Source: an uncultured Prevotella sp.
GTDB lineage: Bacteria > Bacteroidota > Bacteroidia > Bacteroidales > Bacteroidaceae
NCBI GenBank assembly: GCA_900544825.1
Contig: UQWP01000002.1
Location: forward strand, 27,354 to 91,353
Direction: 5' to 3'
DNA length: 64,000 bases
Below, in pieces: positions 43,684 to 52,705 of this stretch. Below the pieces are notes generated by a model. The model saw only the letters and a program-made list of their open reading frames with translations. It was not told the origin of the DNA and made no database searches. Position 1 is the first letter of the stretch. Each line of letters opens with the position of its first letter. The translations under genes were made by a program, and so were the position numbers.

Positions 43684-45609
43684 ATGAAAAAGGTTATAGC
43701 TTCTTTATTACTTATGGGTAGTGCAATAAGTATGAACGCTGCGGTCAACGTAAGCCGCATAGAACCGACCGACTGGTATGTGGGCATGAAGGATGCTTCT
43801 CTCCAGTTGATGGTGTATGGCAAGGATATCAAGAATGCTGATGTCTCTGTGGATTATCCTGGCGTGAAGGTGGATAGCATCGCCCGCCTCGATTCTCCTA
43901 ACTATCTGCTGGTGTATCTCAACCTCGATGGTGCCAAGGCAGGAGAGATGACGCTCAACTTCAAGCAGGGCAAGCAGTCGAAGAAGGTGAAGTATGTGTT
44001 GAAGAACCGTGAGATGGCAGGTGACAAGCGCATCGGTTTCTCTAACGAGGATGTGCTCTACATGCTGATGCCTGACCGTTTTGCCAATGGCAATCTGAAG
44101 AATGATGCCTTCAAGAGCATGCGCGACAAGACCTGTGACCGCACAGCTCCAAGTCTTCGTCATGGTGGCGACCTGGAGGGAATCCGCCAGCATCTGGATT
44201 ATTTCAACCAGTTGGGTGTAACTGCCCTGTGGTTTACTCCGGTTTTGGAGAACGACAGTCCTAATGATGGCAAGAACAGTACCTATCATGGTTATGCCAC
44301 CACCAATTACTATCGTGTAGATCCACGCTTCGGAACCAATGCAGAGTATAAGCAGCTTACCGATGAGGCTCACAAGAAGGGCTTGAAGATTGTGATGGAT
44401 ATGATTTTCAACCATTGCGGTTTTGATCATCCTTGGGTAGCTGATATGCCATCGAAGGATTGGTTTAATGCTCCAGAATGGCTTGCTCCAGAAAATCAGA
44501 CTCCGGAGCGTCAGAAGAAGATAGGAACCGTAGATGGTGCAGCCAAGGTGAACGACAAGTATCTGCAGACCAGTTATAAGTTGACTCCAGTACTCGATCC
44601 ATACGCCAGCAAGGTAGATTTCACGGAAACCGTGGATGGATGGTTTGTGCCAAGTATGCCAGACCTGAACCAGCGCAATCCTCACGTCATCAAGTATCTG
44701 ATTCAGAATAGTGAGTGGTGGATTGAGACCGTAGGCATCGACGGCATCCGCATGGATACCTATCCATACGCCGATCGTGATGCGATGGCACACTGGATGA
44801 AGGTGCTCGGCGAGGAATATCCTCACTTCAATACCGTGGGCGAGACTTGGGTAACCGAACCAGCTTATACTGCAGCTTGGCAGAAGGACAGCAAGCTCTC
44901 TGAGAAGAACAGTTATCTGCCAACCGTTATGGATTTCGCTTTCTTCGACCGCATCAACAGTGCGAAGAATGAGGAGACCGATGACTGGTGGAACGGCATG
45001 AACCGCATCTATAATGTATTCTGCTACGACTATCTCTATCCGAACCCAAAGAGCGTAATGGCATTCGTAGAGAATCACGATACCGACCGCTTCCTGGGTG
45101 AAGGCAAGGATACGCTGGCATTGAAGCAGGCTTTGGCACTCCTTCTTACCGTCAACCGCACTCCACAGCTCTATTATGGAACAGAGGTGTTGATGAATGG
45201 TACCAAGAGCGTAACCGATGGTAACGTGCGCAAGGACTTCCCTGGTGGATGGGCTGGTGATAAGCATAATGCCTTTACTGCCGAAGGAAGAACACAGGCA
45301 GAGAATCAGATGTTCAACTGGCTTAGCAGATTACTGCACTGGCGCCAGGGAAATGAAGTCATCACCAAGGGCAAGCAGACCCAGTTCTGTCCTCAGAAGG
45401 GTGTGTATGTCATCGCCCGTCAGTACAACGGAAAGAGCGTGATGACCATCATCAATGGCAAGAAGGAGGCCAACGAACTGAATGTTTCCCGCTATGCAGA
45501 GATTATCGGCAAAGCAGAGAAGGCTACGGATGTAACAAGCGGCCGCACCGTTCTGATCAATAAGAACGTGAAGCTCCGTCCTCGCCAGACTATGATACTC
45601 GAATTCTAA
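43684..45609 (+). CDS. susA: Neopullulanase / alpha-amylase GH13 (SusA-like)
   Basis: Periplasmic endo-enzyme that cuts malto-oligosaccharides entering through SusCD. The 641-residue protein has a short signal peptide (SAISMNAAV), an N-terminal domain typical of SusA/cyclomaltodextrinase (to about 120), and the GH13 barrel: DMIFNHCG, GIRMDTYPYADRD (nucleophile Asp), VGETWV (acid Glu), FVENHDTDR. A C-terminal beta domain follows. It is the last gene of the GH97 operon, with a strong terminator after it. Confidence 0.93.
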   Translation: MKKVIASLLLMGSAISMNAAVNVSRIEPTDWYVGMKDASLQLMVYGKDIKNADVSVDYPGVKVDSIARLDSPNYLLVYLNLDGAKAGEMTLNFKQGKQSKKVKYVLKNREMAGDKRIGFSNEDVLYMLMPDRFANGNLKNDAFKSMRDKTCDRTAPSLRHGGDLEGIRQHLDYFNQLGVTALWFTPVLENDSPNDGKNSTYHGYATTNYYRVDPRFGTNAEYKQLTDEAHKKGLKIVMDMIFNHCGFDHPWVADMPSKDWFNAPEWLAPENQTPERQKKIGTVDGAAKVNDKYLQTSYKLTPVLDPYASKVDFTETVDGWFVPSMPDLNQRNPHVIKYLIQNSEWWIETVGIDGIRMDTYPYADRDAMAHWMKVLGEEYPHFNTVGETWVTEPAYTAAWQKDSKLSEKNSYLPTVMDFAFFDRINSAKNEETDDWWNGMNRIYNVFCYDYLYPNPKSVMAFVENHDTDRFLGEGKDTLALKQALALLLTVNRTPQLYYGTEVLMNGTKSVTDGNVRKDFPGGWAGDKHNAFTAEGRTQAENQMFNWLSRLLHWRQGNEVITKGKQTQFCPQKGVYVIARQYNGKSVMTIINGKKEANELNVSRYAEIIGKAEKATDVTSGRTVLINKNVKLRPRQTMILEF

Positions 45610-45630
45610 ACGCAAGTATATTCCTATATG

Positions 45631-45675
45631 AACGTTCCTGGAATTGTGTTTTTACACTTCTAGGAACGTTTTTTT
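45631..45675 (+). terminator. Terminator of the GH97-pulA-susA operon
   Basis: AACGTTCCTGGAA / TTCTAGGAACGTT arms (one mismatch), with an inner GTGT/ACAC pairing, then T7. Confidence 0.9.
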
Positions 45676-45689
45676 CTTGATAAAAATTC

Positions 45690-45718
45690 TTTGGTTTCAT
45701 TTTTTCTTCGTACTTTTG
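45690..45718 (+). promoter_or_regulatory. Promoter of the small membrane-protein/regulator operon
   Basis: TTTG (45690-45693), 17 bp, TACTTTTG (45711-45718), a good Bacteroidota promoter 29 bp before the ATG at 45747. Confidence 0.65.
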
Positions 45719-45746
45719 CATGCAGAAGTATAAAAATTTAATAAAA

Positions 45747-46031
45747 ATGTATAAGGAAATAGGCAAATGGTTCTTGGATGTTGCGAAGTATATAGTAACA
45801 GCATACGTTTTGACCACAATGTTTGTAAAGGTTGATTCAATCTTTGCTGCATTAGGGGCAATAGTCATCATGGTGATATTGTTTGCCATAGGTGTCTATT
45901 TCTTGCATAAAGATAATGATAACGAAAAAAAGATAAGGAAAAGGAGAAATAAGTATGGATGCAGGATTGTTAAGTATGTATGTCGCTCTTATGCTTTTAG
46001 GCTTAGGAATGATAGTATTTTCCAAATTTGA
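45747..46031 (+). CDS. Small two-TM membrane protein (DUF6722-like)
   Basis: The 94-residue frame begins MYKEIGKWFLDVAKYIVTAY, with two TM helices (about 14-30 and 34-54) and a basic tail. It recalls the small DUF6722 type of Bacteroidota membrane proteins, but this is from memory and uncertain. The frame runs upstream to 45720, which is too close to the promoter. Its last 26 codons overlap the next small gene in another frame, which is unusual; the functional end may be earlier, or a frameshift may have extended it. Confidence 0.6.
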   Translation: MYKEIGKWFLDVAKYIVTAYVLTTMFVKVDSIFAALGAIVIMVILFAIGVYFLHKDNDNEKKIRKRRNKYGCRIVKYVCRSYAFRLRNDSIFQI

Positions 46032-46053
46032 AGATAATAAGAAAGGAAAATAA
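45955..46053 (+). CDS. Single-TM microprotein 1, 32 aa
   Basis: ATG at 45955 after an AAAAGGAGAAAT purine-rich leader encodes MDAGLLSMYVALMLLGLGMI, then VFSKFEDNKKGK. It is one TM helix with a short charged tail. It is a clear paralogue of the next microprotein (MD-GLL-MY start, K-ED end). Function unknown. Confidence 0.6.
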   Translation: MDAGLLSMYVALMLLGLGMIVFSKFEDNKKGK

Positions 46054-46055
46054 TT

Positions 46056-46160
46056 ATGGATTACGGATTATTAGGAATGTATATATTTCTGGCTTTGATT
46101 GCTGTTGGTTCTTTCATTTACGTTAAGATAGAAGACAGAAAAGAGCAAAAGAATAGTTAA
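46056..46160 (+). CDS. Single-TM microprotein 2, 34 aa
   Basis: ATG at 46056, two bases after the stop of microprotein 1, encodes MDYGLLGMYIFLALIAVGSF, then IYVKIEDRKEQKNS. Its TAA shares one base with the ATG of the regulator gene (TAATG), so translation is probably coupled. The membrane topology and link to the membrane regulator suggest an accessory role, which is inference. Confidence 0.6.
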   Translation: MDYGLLGMYIFLALIAVGSFIYVKIEDRKEQKNS

Positions 46161-49129
46161 TGATTAGATACATTCTTTCCATAATAAGCATTTTTTTCAT
46201 AACCTTGAGCAGTTTTGCGCAAGGCAGCCTTCCTAGTCGCTTTAATGTAAGCTACCTCAATATGGCGGCAGGAATGCCTAATAATTTTGCGGATGATATT
46301 TTCCAGGATTCATACGGCTTCGTCTGGATCAGTACACATGGTGGTGGACTGGTACGTTATGACGGATTCAATTATATGAATTTCAATCTGGGCTCATCCG
46401 GTATCAGTCTGCGAAGCAATAGCTGCCGCAATGTCTATGAAGATCATTTCAAGCGCCTTTGGATAGCTTTCGAGGAAGGTCCGCAGGTGCTCGACCTCAA
46501 AACGATGCAGCCTATCATTCCACCTTGTGAGAATGAAAAGGTAGAAGCTCAGCTCAACAAAGCACTTAAGAACCTTTGCACCCGAATGTATTGTGATGCC
46601 AAGGGAAATGTATGGATGCTTTCCATCAATCTCCTAACCCGATTATCCTTCAATGAGAAGGGCGAGGTGAATAGTGTCTTGTCTATCAGCTACCCTTATA
46701 ATGCTCCTGATCTCGGTCTTTGCGATGTATATGGCAAAGGCACGGTTGTGTTGTGCAACAATGGAGTCGTAAACGAGTTCTCGGTCAAGAACAATCAGTT
46801 GGTGGTAAAGAACATCTCTTCTCTGTTCCCTAAGCTCGATTACCGATATGCAGGAGCCGTCATCTCTTATCATGGAAAAATCTGGCTGGGAACCAACCGC
46901 GGCTTGTTTAACAGCGCCAAGCAGGAATTCCACTGTTCTGCAACCGATCATTCGCTCCAGCATGAGGTGGTAACGAGTCTTGCCATCACAGAGGATGATA
47001 AGCTTCTGGTGGGTACCCTCTGTGGTGTGGATATTATAGATGATAAAACAGGTACGATCGAGCATTGGAATTGCAGCAGTGTGAATCCGTTGAGTAGCAA
47101 CTTTGTAAACAGCTTGTTGTCCAAGGATGGTCAGATCTGGGTAGGAACCGAAACAGGTGGTATCACCAAGTTGGCACCACGTCAGTTGCAGTTGGAGTTT
47201 TTCAAGCACGAAGCTGCGAATCCTGCCAGTCTTTCTCCGAATGCCGTGAATGCGATGTATGCAGCACCGGATGGCACCCTGTGGGTAGGAACCGTAGAGG
47301 GTGGACTCAATGCGCTGGCTCCTGGCAGCAGGAACTTTACTCATTATACGGTGGCAAATTCCGGTTTGCCCCACAACAGTGTTTCTACGCTTGCTGCCGA
47401 TAACCGCAGTAATCTGTGGATAGGCACCTGGGGTGCGGGCATTGCTGTGATGAATCTCCAGCAGCCGGGCAGGATTATTCCTCTTGTGGTAGATGCCAAG
47501 CGTCAGCATTTGCTGAATTTTGCAGGAGCACTGGTGTATGATCCTATCAATGATGGTATGTGGATGGGAACCAATGATGGTCTCTTCTTCTACGACCTGA
47601 AGCGTCAGCAGTTGATAGAGCCTTTCAAGGGCTGTCAGAATGTGCGCGGCTGCATAGGAAACCTGATTACCCCAGATGGCAAGCTCCTGATGGGATGTGT
47701 GCAGGGTATGGTGGAGATCAACCTGAAGTCCCGTTCCCGTGGAAAGGGCGAGTTTGCCGTCGAATATCATCCGTATAAGTTGGATGCCCCAGAGAGTGGG
47801 GTGATAGACAAAATTCTCTCTTTCTGTCTGGCGAAGGATGGCAAGATCTGGCTGGGCAGCAATGGCTATGGCTTGTATTGCTATAATTATAATAAAGGAG
47901 GAAAGACGTTTGTGAAGTCCTTCACCACGAATAATGGTTTAGCTAACAATACCGTGAAGGGTATTGTAGAGGATAACCAGGGCATGTTGTGGATAGCCAC
48001 AGATAATGGACTCTCCATCTTCAATCCGAAGACTGAGACCTTCAGCAGTTATTCCCGTGAGGATGGACTGCTCAGTTCCCAGTTCTACTTCAATGGTGCC
48101 ATCCGTGATGCCAAGGGTAAGATCTACCTGGGTACCGATGAGGGACTGATGGCTGTTACGGGTGTGAACCATGCAGTTCACAACACAGCCAGACTGCGTT
48201 TTACCGAACTTCTGGTAGATAACCAGCCGGTGTTTGCCGGCAGCGATTATCTCGACGATGATATTTCCATAGCCAAAAGGTTGTGCATCCATGAGAGCGA
48301 CAAGTCGTTTACGATCTTCTTCTCTGCCTTGAACTATGGCAGCGAGAGTCAGGGTGTGTATCTCTATCGTATGAAGGGATATGAGAACGATTGGGTTCAG
48401 CTGAAACCGGGGCAGCACAGTGTGCGCTATTCCACCTTGCCGGCAGGCAGCTATCAGTTTGAGGTGAAGTATATTCCTTCCTTCGATTCCGATAAGGAGC
48501 AGGTCATCTCGGTGGATGTCAAGGTGACTCCTTATTTCTGGAAGAGCTGGTGGTTTGTTTCCCTGGTGGTGATAGCCTTCATAGCCTTCCTGCTCTATAT
48601 CTATACCAGCAGACTGGAGAAGATGCGCGAACGCGAGGTGGAGGAACTCTACCGTCCGATAGAGGCAGCTCTGAAGGATAGTGATGAACCGGGCAAGCTG
48701 CAGAGTCGCATCCAGATGATTCTGGAGAACCAGAAACGCTATCAGGATAGTCAGAAGAAGTCGATAGAGGCTGACCGAAAACAACTAGCCGAAAAGGAGC
48801 GTCCGTTCATGGATACCGTGATGGAGGTGATGGAGAGAAACTACGATAACTCGGAGTTCGGTGTGCAGGAATTGGCCGATGAGATGCGGATGAACCGCAG
48901 CGTGCTCAGTAAGATGCTGAATGCTGAGGCTGGTCAGCCTACCGCCCAATTTATCCGCAACTATCGTCTCGACATCGCGAAGAAGATGATTACTGAGAAT
49001 GTGGCAAACCGTAACATCACGGAGATAGCCTATCGTGTAGGCTTCAATGATCCGAAGTATTTCTCCCGTTGCTTCACCAAGCAGTATGGTGAATCACCTT
49101 CTTCCTATAAGGATTCGCTCGACGAGTAG
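46160..49129 (+). CDS. One-piece membrane regulator: propeller sensor plus AraC HTH
   Basis: A 989-residue transmembrane regulator. It has a signal/TM start (to about 21), two-component-regulator propeller repeats (for example DSYGFVWISTHGGGLVRYDG) to about 690, a Y_Y_Y domain (about 700-785), one TM helix (about 797-817), a coiled-coil linker, and an AraC-type HTH (about 885-985, ITEIAYRVGFNDPKYFSRCF). Hybrid two-component systems have a histidine kinase, receiver and HTH at this place; here I see no H-box, ATP-binding or receiver motif between the TM and HTH. It probably senses a periplasmic oligosaccharide and controls the adjacent arabinan genes directly. Confidence 0.9.
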   Translation: MIRYILSIISIFFITLSSFAQGSLPSRFNVSYLNMAAGMPNNFADDIFQDSYGFVWISTHGGGLVRYDGFNYMNFNLGSSGISLRSNSCRNVYEDHFKRLWIAFEEGPQVLDLKTMQPIIPPCENEKVEAQLNKALKNLCTRMYCDAKGNVWMLSINLLTRLSFNEKGEVNSVLSISYPYNAPDLGLCDVYGKGTVVLCNNGVVNEFSVKNNQLVVKNISSLFPKLDYRYAGAVISYHGKIWLGTNRGLFNSAKQEFHCSATDHSLQHEVVTSLAITEDDKLLVGTLCGVDIIDDKTGTIEHWNCSSVNPLSSNFVNSLLSKDGQIWVGTETGGITKLAPRQLQLEFFKHEAANPASLSPNAVNAMYAAPDGTLWVGTVEGGLNALAPGSRNFTHYTVANSGLPHNSVSTLAADNRSNLWIGTWGAGIAVMNLQQPGRIIPLVVDAKRQHLLNFAGALVYDPINDGMWMGTNDGLFFYDLKRQQLIEPFKGCQNVRGCIGNLITPDGKLLMGCVQGMVEINLKSRSRGKGEFAVEYHPYKLDAPESGVIDKILSFCLAKDGKIWLGSNGYGLYCYNYNKGGKTFVKSFTTNNGLANNTVKGIVEDNQGMLWIATDNGLSIFNPKTETFSSYSREDGLLSSQFYFNGAIRDAKGKIYLGTDEGLMAVTGVNHAVHNTARLRFTELLVDNQPVFAGSDYLDDDISIAKRLCIHESDKSFTIFFSALNYGSESQGVYLYRMKGYENDWVQLKPGQHSVRYSTLPAGSYQFEVKYIPSFDSDKEQVISVDVKVTPYFWKSWWFVSLVVIAFIAFLLYIYTSRLEKMREREVEELYRPIEAALKDSDEPGKLQSRIQMILENQKRYQDSQKKSIEADRKQLAEKERPFMDTVMEVMERNYDNSEFGVQELADEMRMNRSVLSKMLNAEAGQPTAQFIRNYRLDIAKKMITENVANRNITEIAYRVGFNDPKYFSRCFTKQYGESPSSYKDSLDE

Positions 49130-49167
49130 CTGTGTTTGGAAGTATATTTTTGTTAAGAAACCAAAAT

Positions 49168-49213
49168 ACAAGAAGGAGTCGCTTGATTTAAGTCAAGCGA
49201 TTCCTTCTTTTGT
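49168..49213 (+). terminator. Terminator of the regulator gene
   Basis: ACAAGAAGGAGTCGCTTGA / TCAAGCGATTCCTTCTTTTGT hairpin with a 6-nt loop and T-run in the right arm. Confidence 0.85.
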
Positions 49214-49260
49214 GTGTGCGGGAGCACAACTAGTGGATAAGTGCGGAATAAACGGAAAAA

Positions 49261-49308
49261 TCCACGGTTTATGCAGTTTGTCCACCTATTATTTACGTTT
49301 GTCCACCT
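49261..49308 (+). promoter_or_regulatory. Phased TCCAC direct repeats before the arabinan susC
   Basis: GTTTGTCCACCT occurs at 49276-49287 and 49297-49308 (21 bp apart), with a third TCCAC at 49261. They lie 20 bp upstream of the -7 box, where an AraC-type activator would bind. Confidence 0.65.
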
Positions 49309-49327
49309 GCTTAATACTGATTAATTG

Positions 49328-49335
49328 TACTTTTG
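49328..49335 (+). promoter_or_regulatory. -7 box of the arabinan susC
   Basis: TACTTTTG; the leader is about 108 nt. No LacI-type palindrome lies at the 62-bp distance. Apart from the terminator, TCCAC repeats and this box, the gap 49130-49447 holds nothing seen. Confidence 0.6.
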
Positions 49336-49447
49336 CCACCGAAAATTAACGATCAAACCGATTTGCGGTAACAAACAAACCGTTTGAAAATTAACAATCA
49401 AAGAAAATTAGAATAAACAAAAATCATAAACCTAAAAAGTTAAAGCA

Positions 49448-52400
49448 ATGAGGAAACAATTATTCTCTATGATGCTATGCCTAGGAGCTGTCGGTGGTGC
49501 TTCTTTCGTAACCCCGATGACCGCTATGGCTGCTGTAGCACAGGATCAGGTGATTACAGTCAAGGGACAGGTTGTAGATGATCAGGGCGAACCTCTGATT
49601 GGTGCAACAGTGAAGACCAAGGATGCCAAGACCGGTGCTGTAACAGATCTCGATGGTAACTTCGTGATCAAAGTAAAAGCTAACGCTACTCTTTTGGTTA
49701 GCTATATGGGATTCAAGGAGCGCCAGGTTGCCGTTCGCAGCCGTGCTATCCTCGAGCCTATCCAGCTTTCTCCAGACAACCAGTTGCTCGACCAGGTTGT
49801 CGTAGTGGGTTATGGTACCCAGAAGAAGGCAGACCTTACCGGTTCTGTAGCTATCGTCAATGCAGAGGAGATGAAGAAGGTATCTAACTCCAACATCTCT
49901 ACCATGCTCGAAGGTAAGGTAGCTGGTGTGCAGATTACATCCGATGGTCAGCCTGGTGCCGACCCAAGCGTACGTATCCGTGGTATCGGTTCTTTCGGTA
50001 GTACTGCTCCTCTTTATGTTATCGATGGTGTGCCAATGGGTACCACTATCCGTGATTTTTCTCCTAATGATATTGAGACCATCCAGATCTTGAAGGATGC
50101 TTCTGCGGGTGCCATCTACGGTTCTCGTGCTGCCAATGGTGTCGTTATTATCACCACCAAGAATGGTAAGAAAGACCAGCCTCTGAAGGTGAACTACTCT
50201 GGTTACTTTGGTGTTGACCAGATTCCTGGTGATGTATATGATGTAATGAATGCCGACCAGTATAGCAACTATCTAGGTCAGGCTTGTTCTAACTCCAATA
50301 CTCCTCTGCCTGGTGGTTACAAGATGGGCGAGGATGGCAAGTATCACTTCCAGGATGCTACCAATACAAATTGGTTCGACGAGGTGTTCAAGACAGGTAT
50401 CCGCCAGAACCACAACGTAGCCCTCAGCGGTGGTAGCTCACACAGTACTTATAATGTATCTCTCGACTACTATAACCAGAAGGGTACCTTGGAAGGTGCT
50501 GGTCCTAACTACGAGCGTTATACTGCCCGTGTGAACAACACCATGGACACCAAGTTCGTGAAGTTCCGTACCAGCATGGTTTATTCTCACTCCAATCAGG
50601 ACAACATGGGTCTTTCCAATGCCTCAGAGTATGTCCAGGGTCTTTATGGTGATGTAACCAACGTGCTCCGTGGTACACTTCTGATGCAGCCAACCATCAA
50701 GGCTTACGATAAATCTACATGGGTTCTCGATGACAAGGTGGGTGCTGCCAACGGTTATCGCTACGATGCCTACGGTTATGGTGTTTACTATGACAGCGTA
50801 CATGGTGATATCTCTGCATCCAACCCATTGCTGATTAACAACATGTTGCAGCGTAACACATTGGTTGACCGCTTCGTAGGTACTGCTTCTGCTGATGTTG
50901 ATCTCTTGGGTATGGTAGGCATCAAGAGCAAGAACCATGGTCTTCATTATAATGTAAACCTCTCTTATAGCAAGACTGAGGCTAAGGACAAGACCTGGAT
51001 TCCTTCCTGGATCCAGAGCAACCGTGTATATCTTGCCAAGGAGAATGAGCGACTCACCAAGGGTTCACGCAATTACAGCGATGCCCTGGTTGAGAATACC
51101 ATTACCTATAATGGAACAATCGGTAAGCACAATATCAACCTGCTCGCTGGTATGACTTACGAAGAGGAGAACACCAACCTCCTTACAGGTTGGGGTATCA
51201 ACTTCACAGAGCCTTACTTCCTCCAGCTCCAGAATGCCAAGAATACTTACTCAGAGTCATACGAGTTCAAGCATAGCCTGGCTTCTTACGTAGGCCGTTT
51301 GAACTATAACTATGCTGAGAAGTACCTGATTTCTGCAGTCGTACGTCGTGATGGTAGCTCCCGTTTGAGCAAGAACATCCGTTGGGCAACCTTCCCATCT
51401 ATATCTTTGGGTTGGCGCTTCGATAAGGAAAAGTTCTTCCCAATCAGCCAGGATATCGTCAATATGTTCAAGATTCGTGCCAGCTATGGTGAGCTCGGTA
51501 ACGAGAACATCGGTGAGTACCAGTATATGGCTACCATGAACCGTAACAACATGACTTATAGCTTCGGCAACAGTCCTGTAACCGGTTCTGCCGTTTCTAC
51601 CTTCGTGAACAACGATATCGCATGGGAGAAGAAGAAGACTACCAACGTAGGTATCGACCTGGCGATGTTCAACAACCGTTTGGAGTTCACTGCTGAGTGG
51701 TACAAGAACAAGTCAGAAGACCTGCTTTACTCAGTTCCTGTTCCTGCACAGACCGGTGTTTCCAACACCACTGTAACCATGAACGCTGCTTCTATGGAGA
51801 ACAGCGGTTTCGAGTTCAGTGCAACCTACCGCAACCGCGACCACGCCTTCAAGTATGACATCAGTGCCAACTTGAGTACCTTGAAGAACAAGGTTACTTC
51901 TCTGGGTATTGGTAAGGACTCATACATCTCTGGTGCATACGCTACTTACGTAGGTCAGGAGATCGGTCAGTTCTATGGCTGGGTTTACGAGGGAATCGCC
52001 CGTACACAGGCAGATCTCGATGGTCACGCTACCCAGCAGGGAGCTAATGTAGGTGATTGCCTCTACAAGGATATTTCTGGTCCAGAAGGAACTCCTGATG
52101 GTGTAATCGATGCATACGACCAGATCGTATTGGGTAGTGGTCTTCCAAAGGTGAACTTCGGTTTGAGCACCCACATGGAGTACAAGGGCTTCGACCTCAA
52201 CATCTCTACTTATGGTGTATTGAACTATCACGTATCAGATGATATCTATAATAGCTTGAACTCTTGCTACGGCTATGGTAACAAGGAGGTAGGCATGCTG
52301 GATGCTAACCGCTGGTCAGAGGATGGCACATACCTTTCAAGTGTTCCACGTACATACGCTGCCAACAATGCAACATTGGCATGGAACGACCTCTTCAGCT

Positions 52401-52651
52401 CTCGCAAGATTCAGAATGCAGCTTACTGGAAGATTGCCAACGTAGAGTTGGGCTACAACTTCCCAGACAAGTGGTTTGGTGGATATGTTAGTGGTGTACG
52501 TCTCTATGTATCAGCACAGAACCTCTACACCTTCACAGGCTATCATGGATATAATGTGGACTACGCTGGCGGTACCTTTACCCCAGGTTACAACTTCTGC
52601 TCTTTCCCAAGTGCCAGAACGTTTATGTGTGGTCTCCACTTCACATTCTAA
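49448..52651 (+). CDS. SusC-like TonB-dependent transporter, arabinan locus
   Basis: A 1067-residue outer-membrane transporter. It has a long signal region (to about 30, MTAMAAVAQ), the carboxypeptidase-regulatory-like domain (KGQVVDDQGEPLIGATVKT), the plug motif VVVVGYGTQKKADLTGSVAI, the RIRGIGSFGSTAPLYVIDG segment, and a barrel ending MCGLHFTF. With the SusD partner 54 bp downstream and two GH43 arabinanases after, it probably imports arabino-oligosaccharides. Confidence 0.95.
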   Translation: MRKQLFSMMLCLGAVGGASFVTPMTAMAAVAQDQVITVKGQVVDDQGEPLIGATVKTKDAKTGAVTDLDGNFVIKVKANATLLVSYMGFKERQVAVRSRAILEPIQLSPDNQLLDQVVVVGYGTQKKADLTGSVAIVNAEEMKKVSNSNISTMLEGKVAGVQITSDGQPGADPSVRIRGIGSFGSTAPLYVIDGVPMGTTIRDFSPNDIETIQILKDASAGAIYGSRAANGVVIITTKNGKKDQPLKVNYSGYFGVDQIPGDVYDVMNADQYSNYLGQACSNSNTPLPGGYKMGEDGKYHFQDATNTNWFDEVFKTGIRQNHNVALSGGSSHSTYNVSLDYYNQKGTLEGAGPNYERYTARVNNTMDTKFVKFRTSMVYSHSNQDNMGLSNASEYVQGLYGDVTNVLRGTLLMQPTIKAYDKSTWVLDDKVGAANGYRYDAYGYGVYYDSVHGDISASNPLLINNMLQRNTLVDRFVGTASADVDLLGMVGIKSKNHGLHYNVNLSYSKTEAKDKTWIPSWIQSNRVYLAKENERLTKGSRNYSDALVENTITYNGTIGKHNINLLAGMTYEEENTNLLTGWGINFTEPYFLQLQNAKNTYSESYEFKHSLASYVGRLNYNYAEKYLISAVVRRDGSSRLSKNIRWATFPSISLGWRFDKEKFFPISQDIVNMFKIRASYGELGNENIGEYQYMATMNRNNMTYSFGNSPVTGSAVSTFVNNDIAWEKKKTTNVGIDLAMFNNRLEFTAEWYKNKSEDLLYSVPVPAQTGVSNTTVTMNAASMENSGFEFSATYRNRDHAFKYDISANLSTLKNKVTSLGIGKDSYISGAYATYVGQEIGQFYGWVYEGIARTQADLDGHATQQGANVGDCLYKDISGPEGTPDGVIDAYDQIVLGSGLPKVNFGLSTHMEYKGFDLNISTYGVLNYHVSDDIYNSLNSCYGYGNKEVGMLDANRWSEDGTYLSSVPRTYAANNATLAWNDLFSSRKIQNAAYWKIANVELGYNFPDKWFGGYVSGVRLYVSAQNLYTFTGYHGYNVDYAGGTFTPGYNFCSFPSARTFMCGLHFTF

Positions 52652-52705
52652 TAGTTTAAGAGATAAGGAAAACTACGAGAATTATTATTTAAAAGAACAT
52701 TTGAT

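Noticed and set aside
43708..45267. Long open frame antisense to the neopullulanase gene (also 35143-36408, 46643-47770, 56363-57613, 7378-8511)
   Set aside because: They mirror real genes with intact catalytic motifs, lack recognisable domains and promoters, and arise from codon bias.
49261..49308. Starch LacI operator before the arabinan susC
   Set aside because: No GCAAMCG-type palindrome is found 62 bp before the -7 box at 49328; only TCCAC repeats are present.
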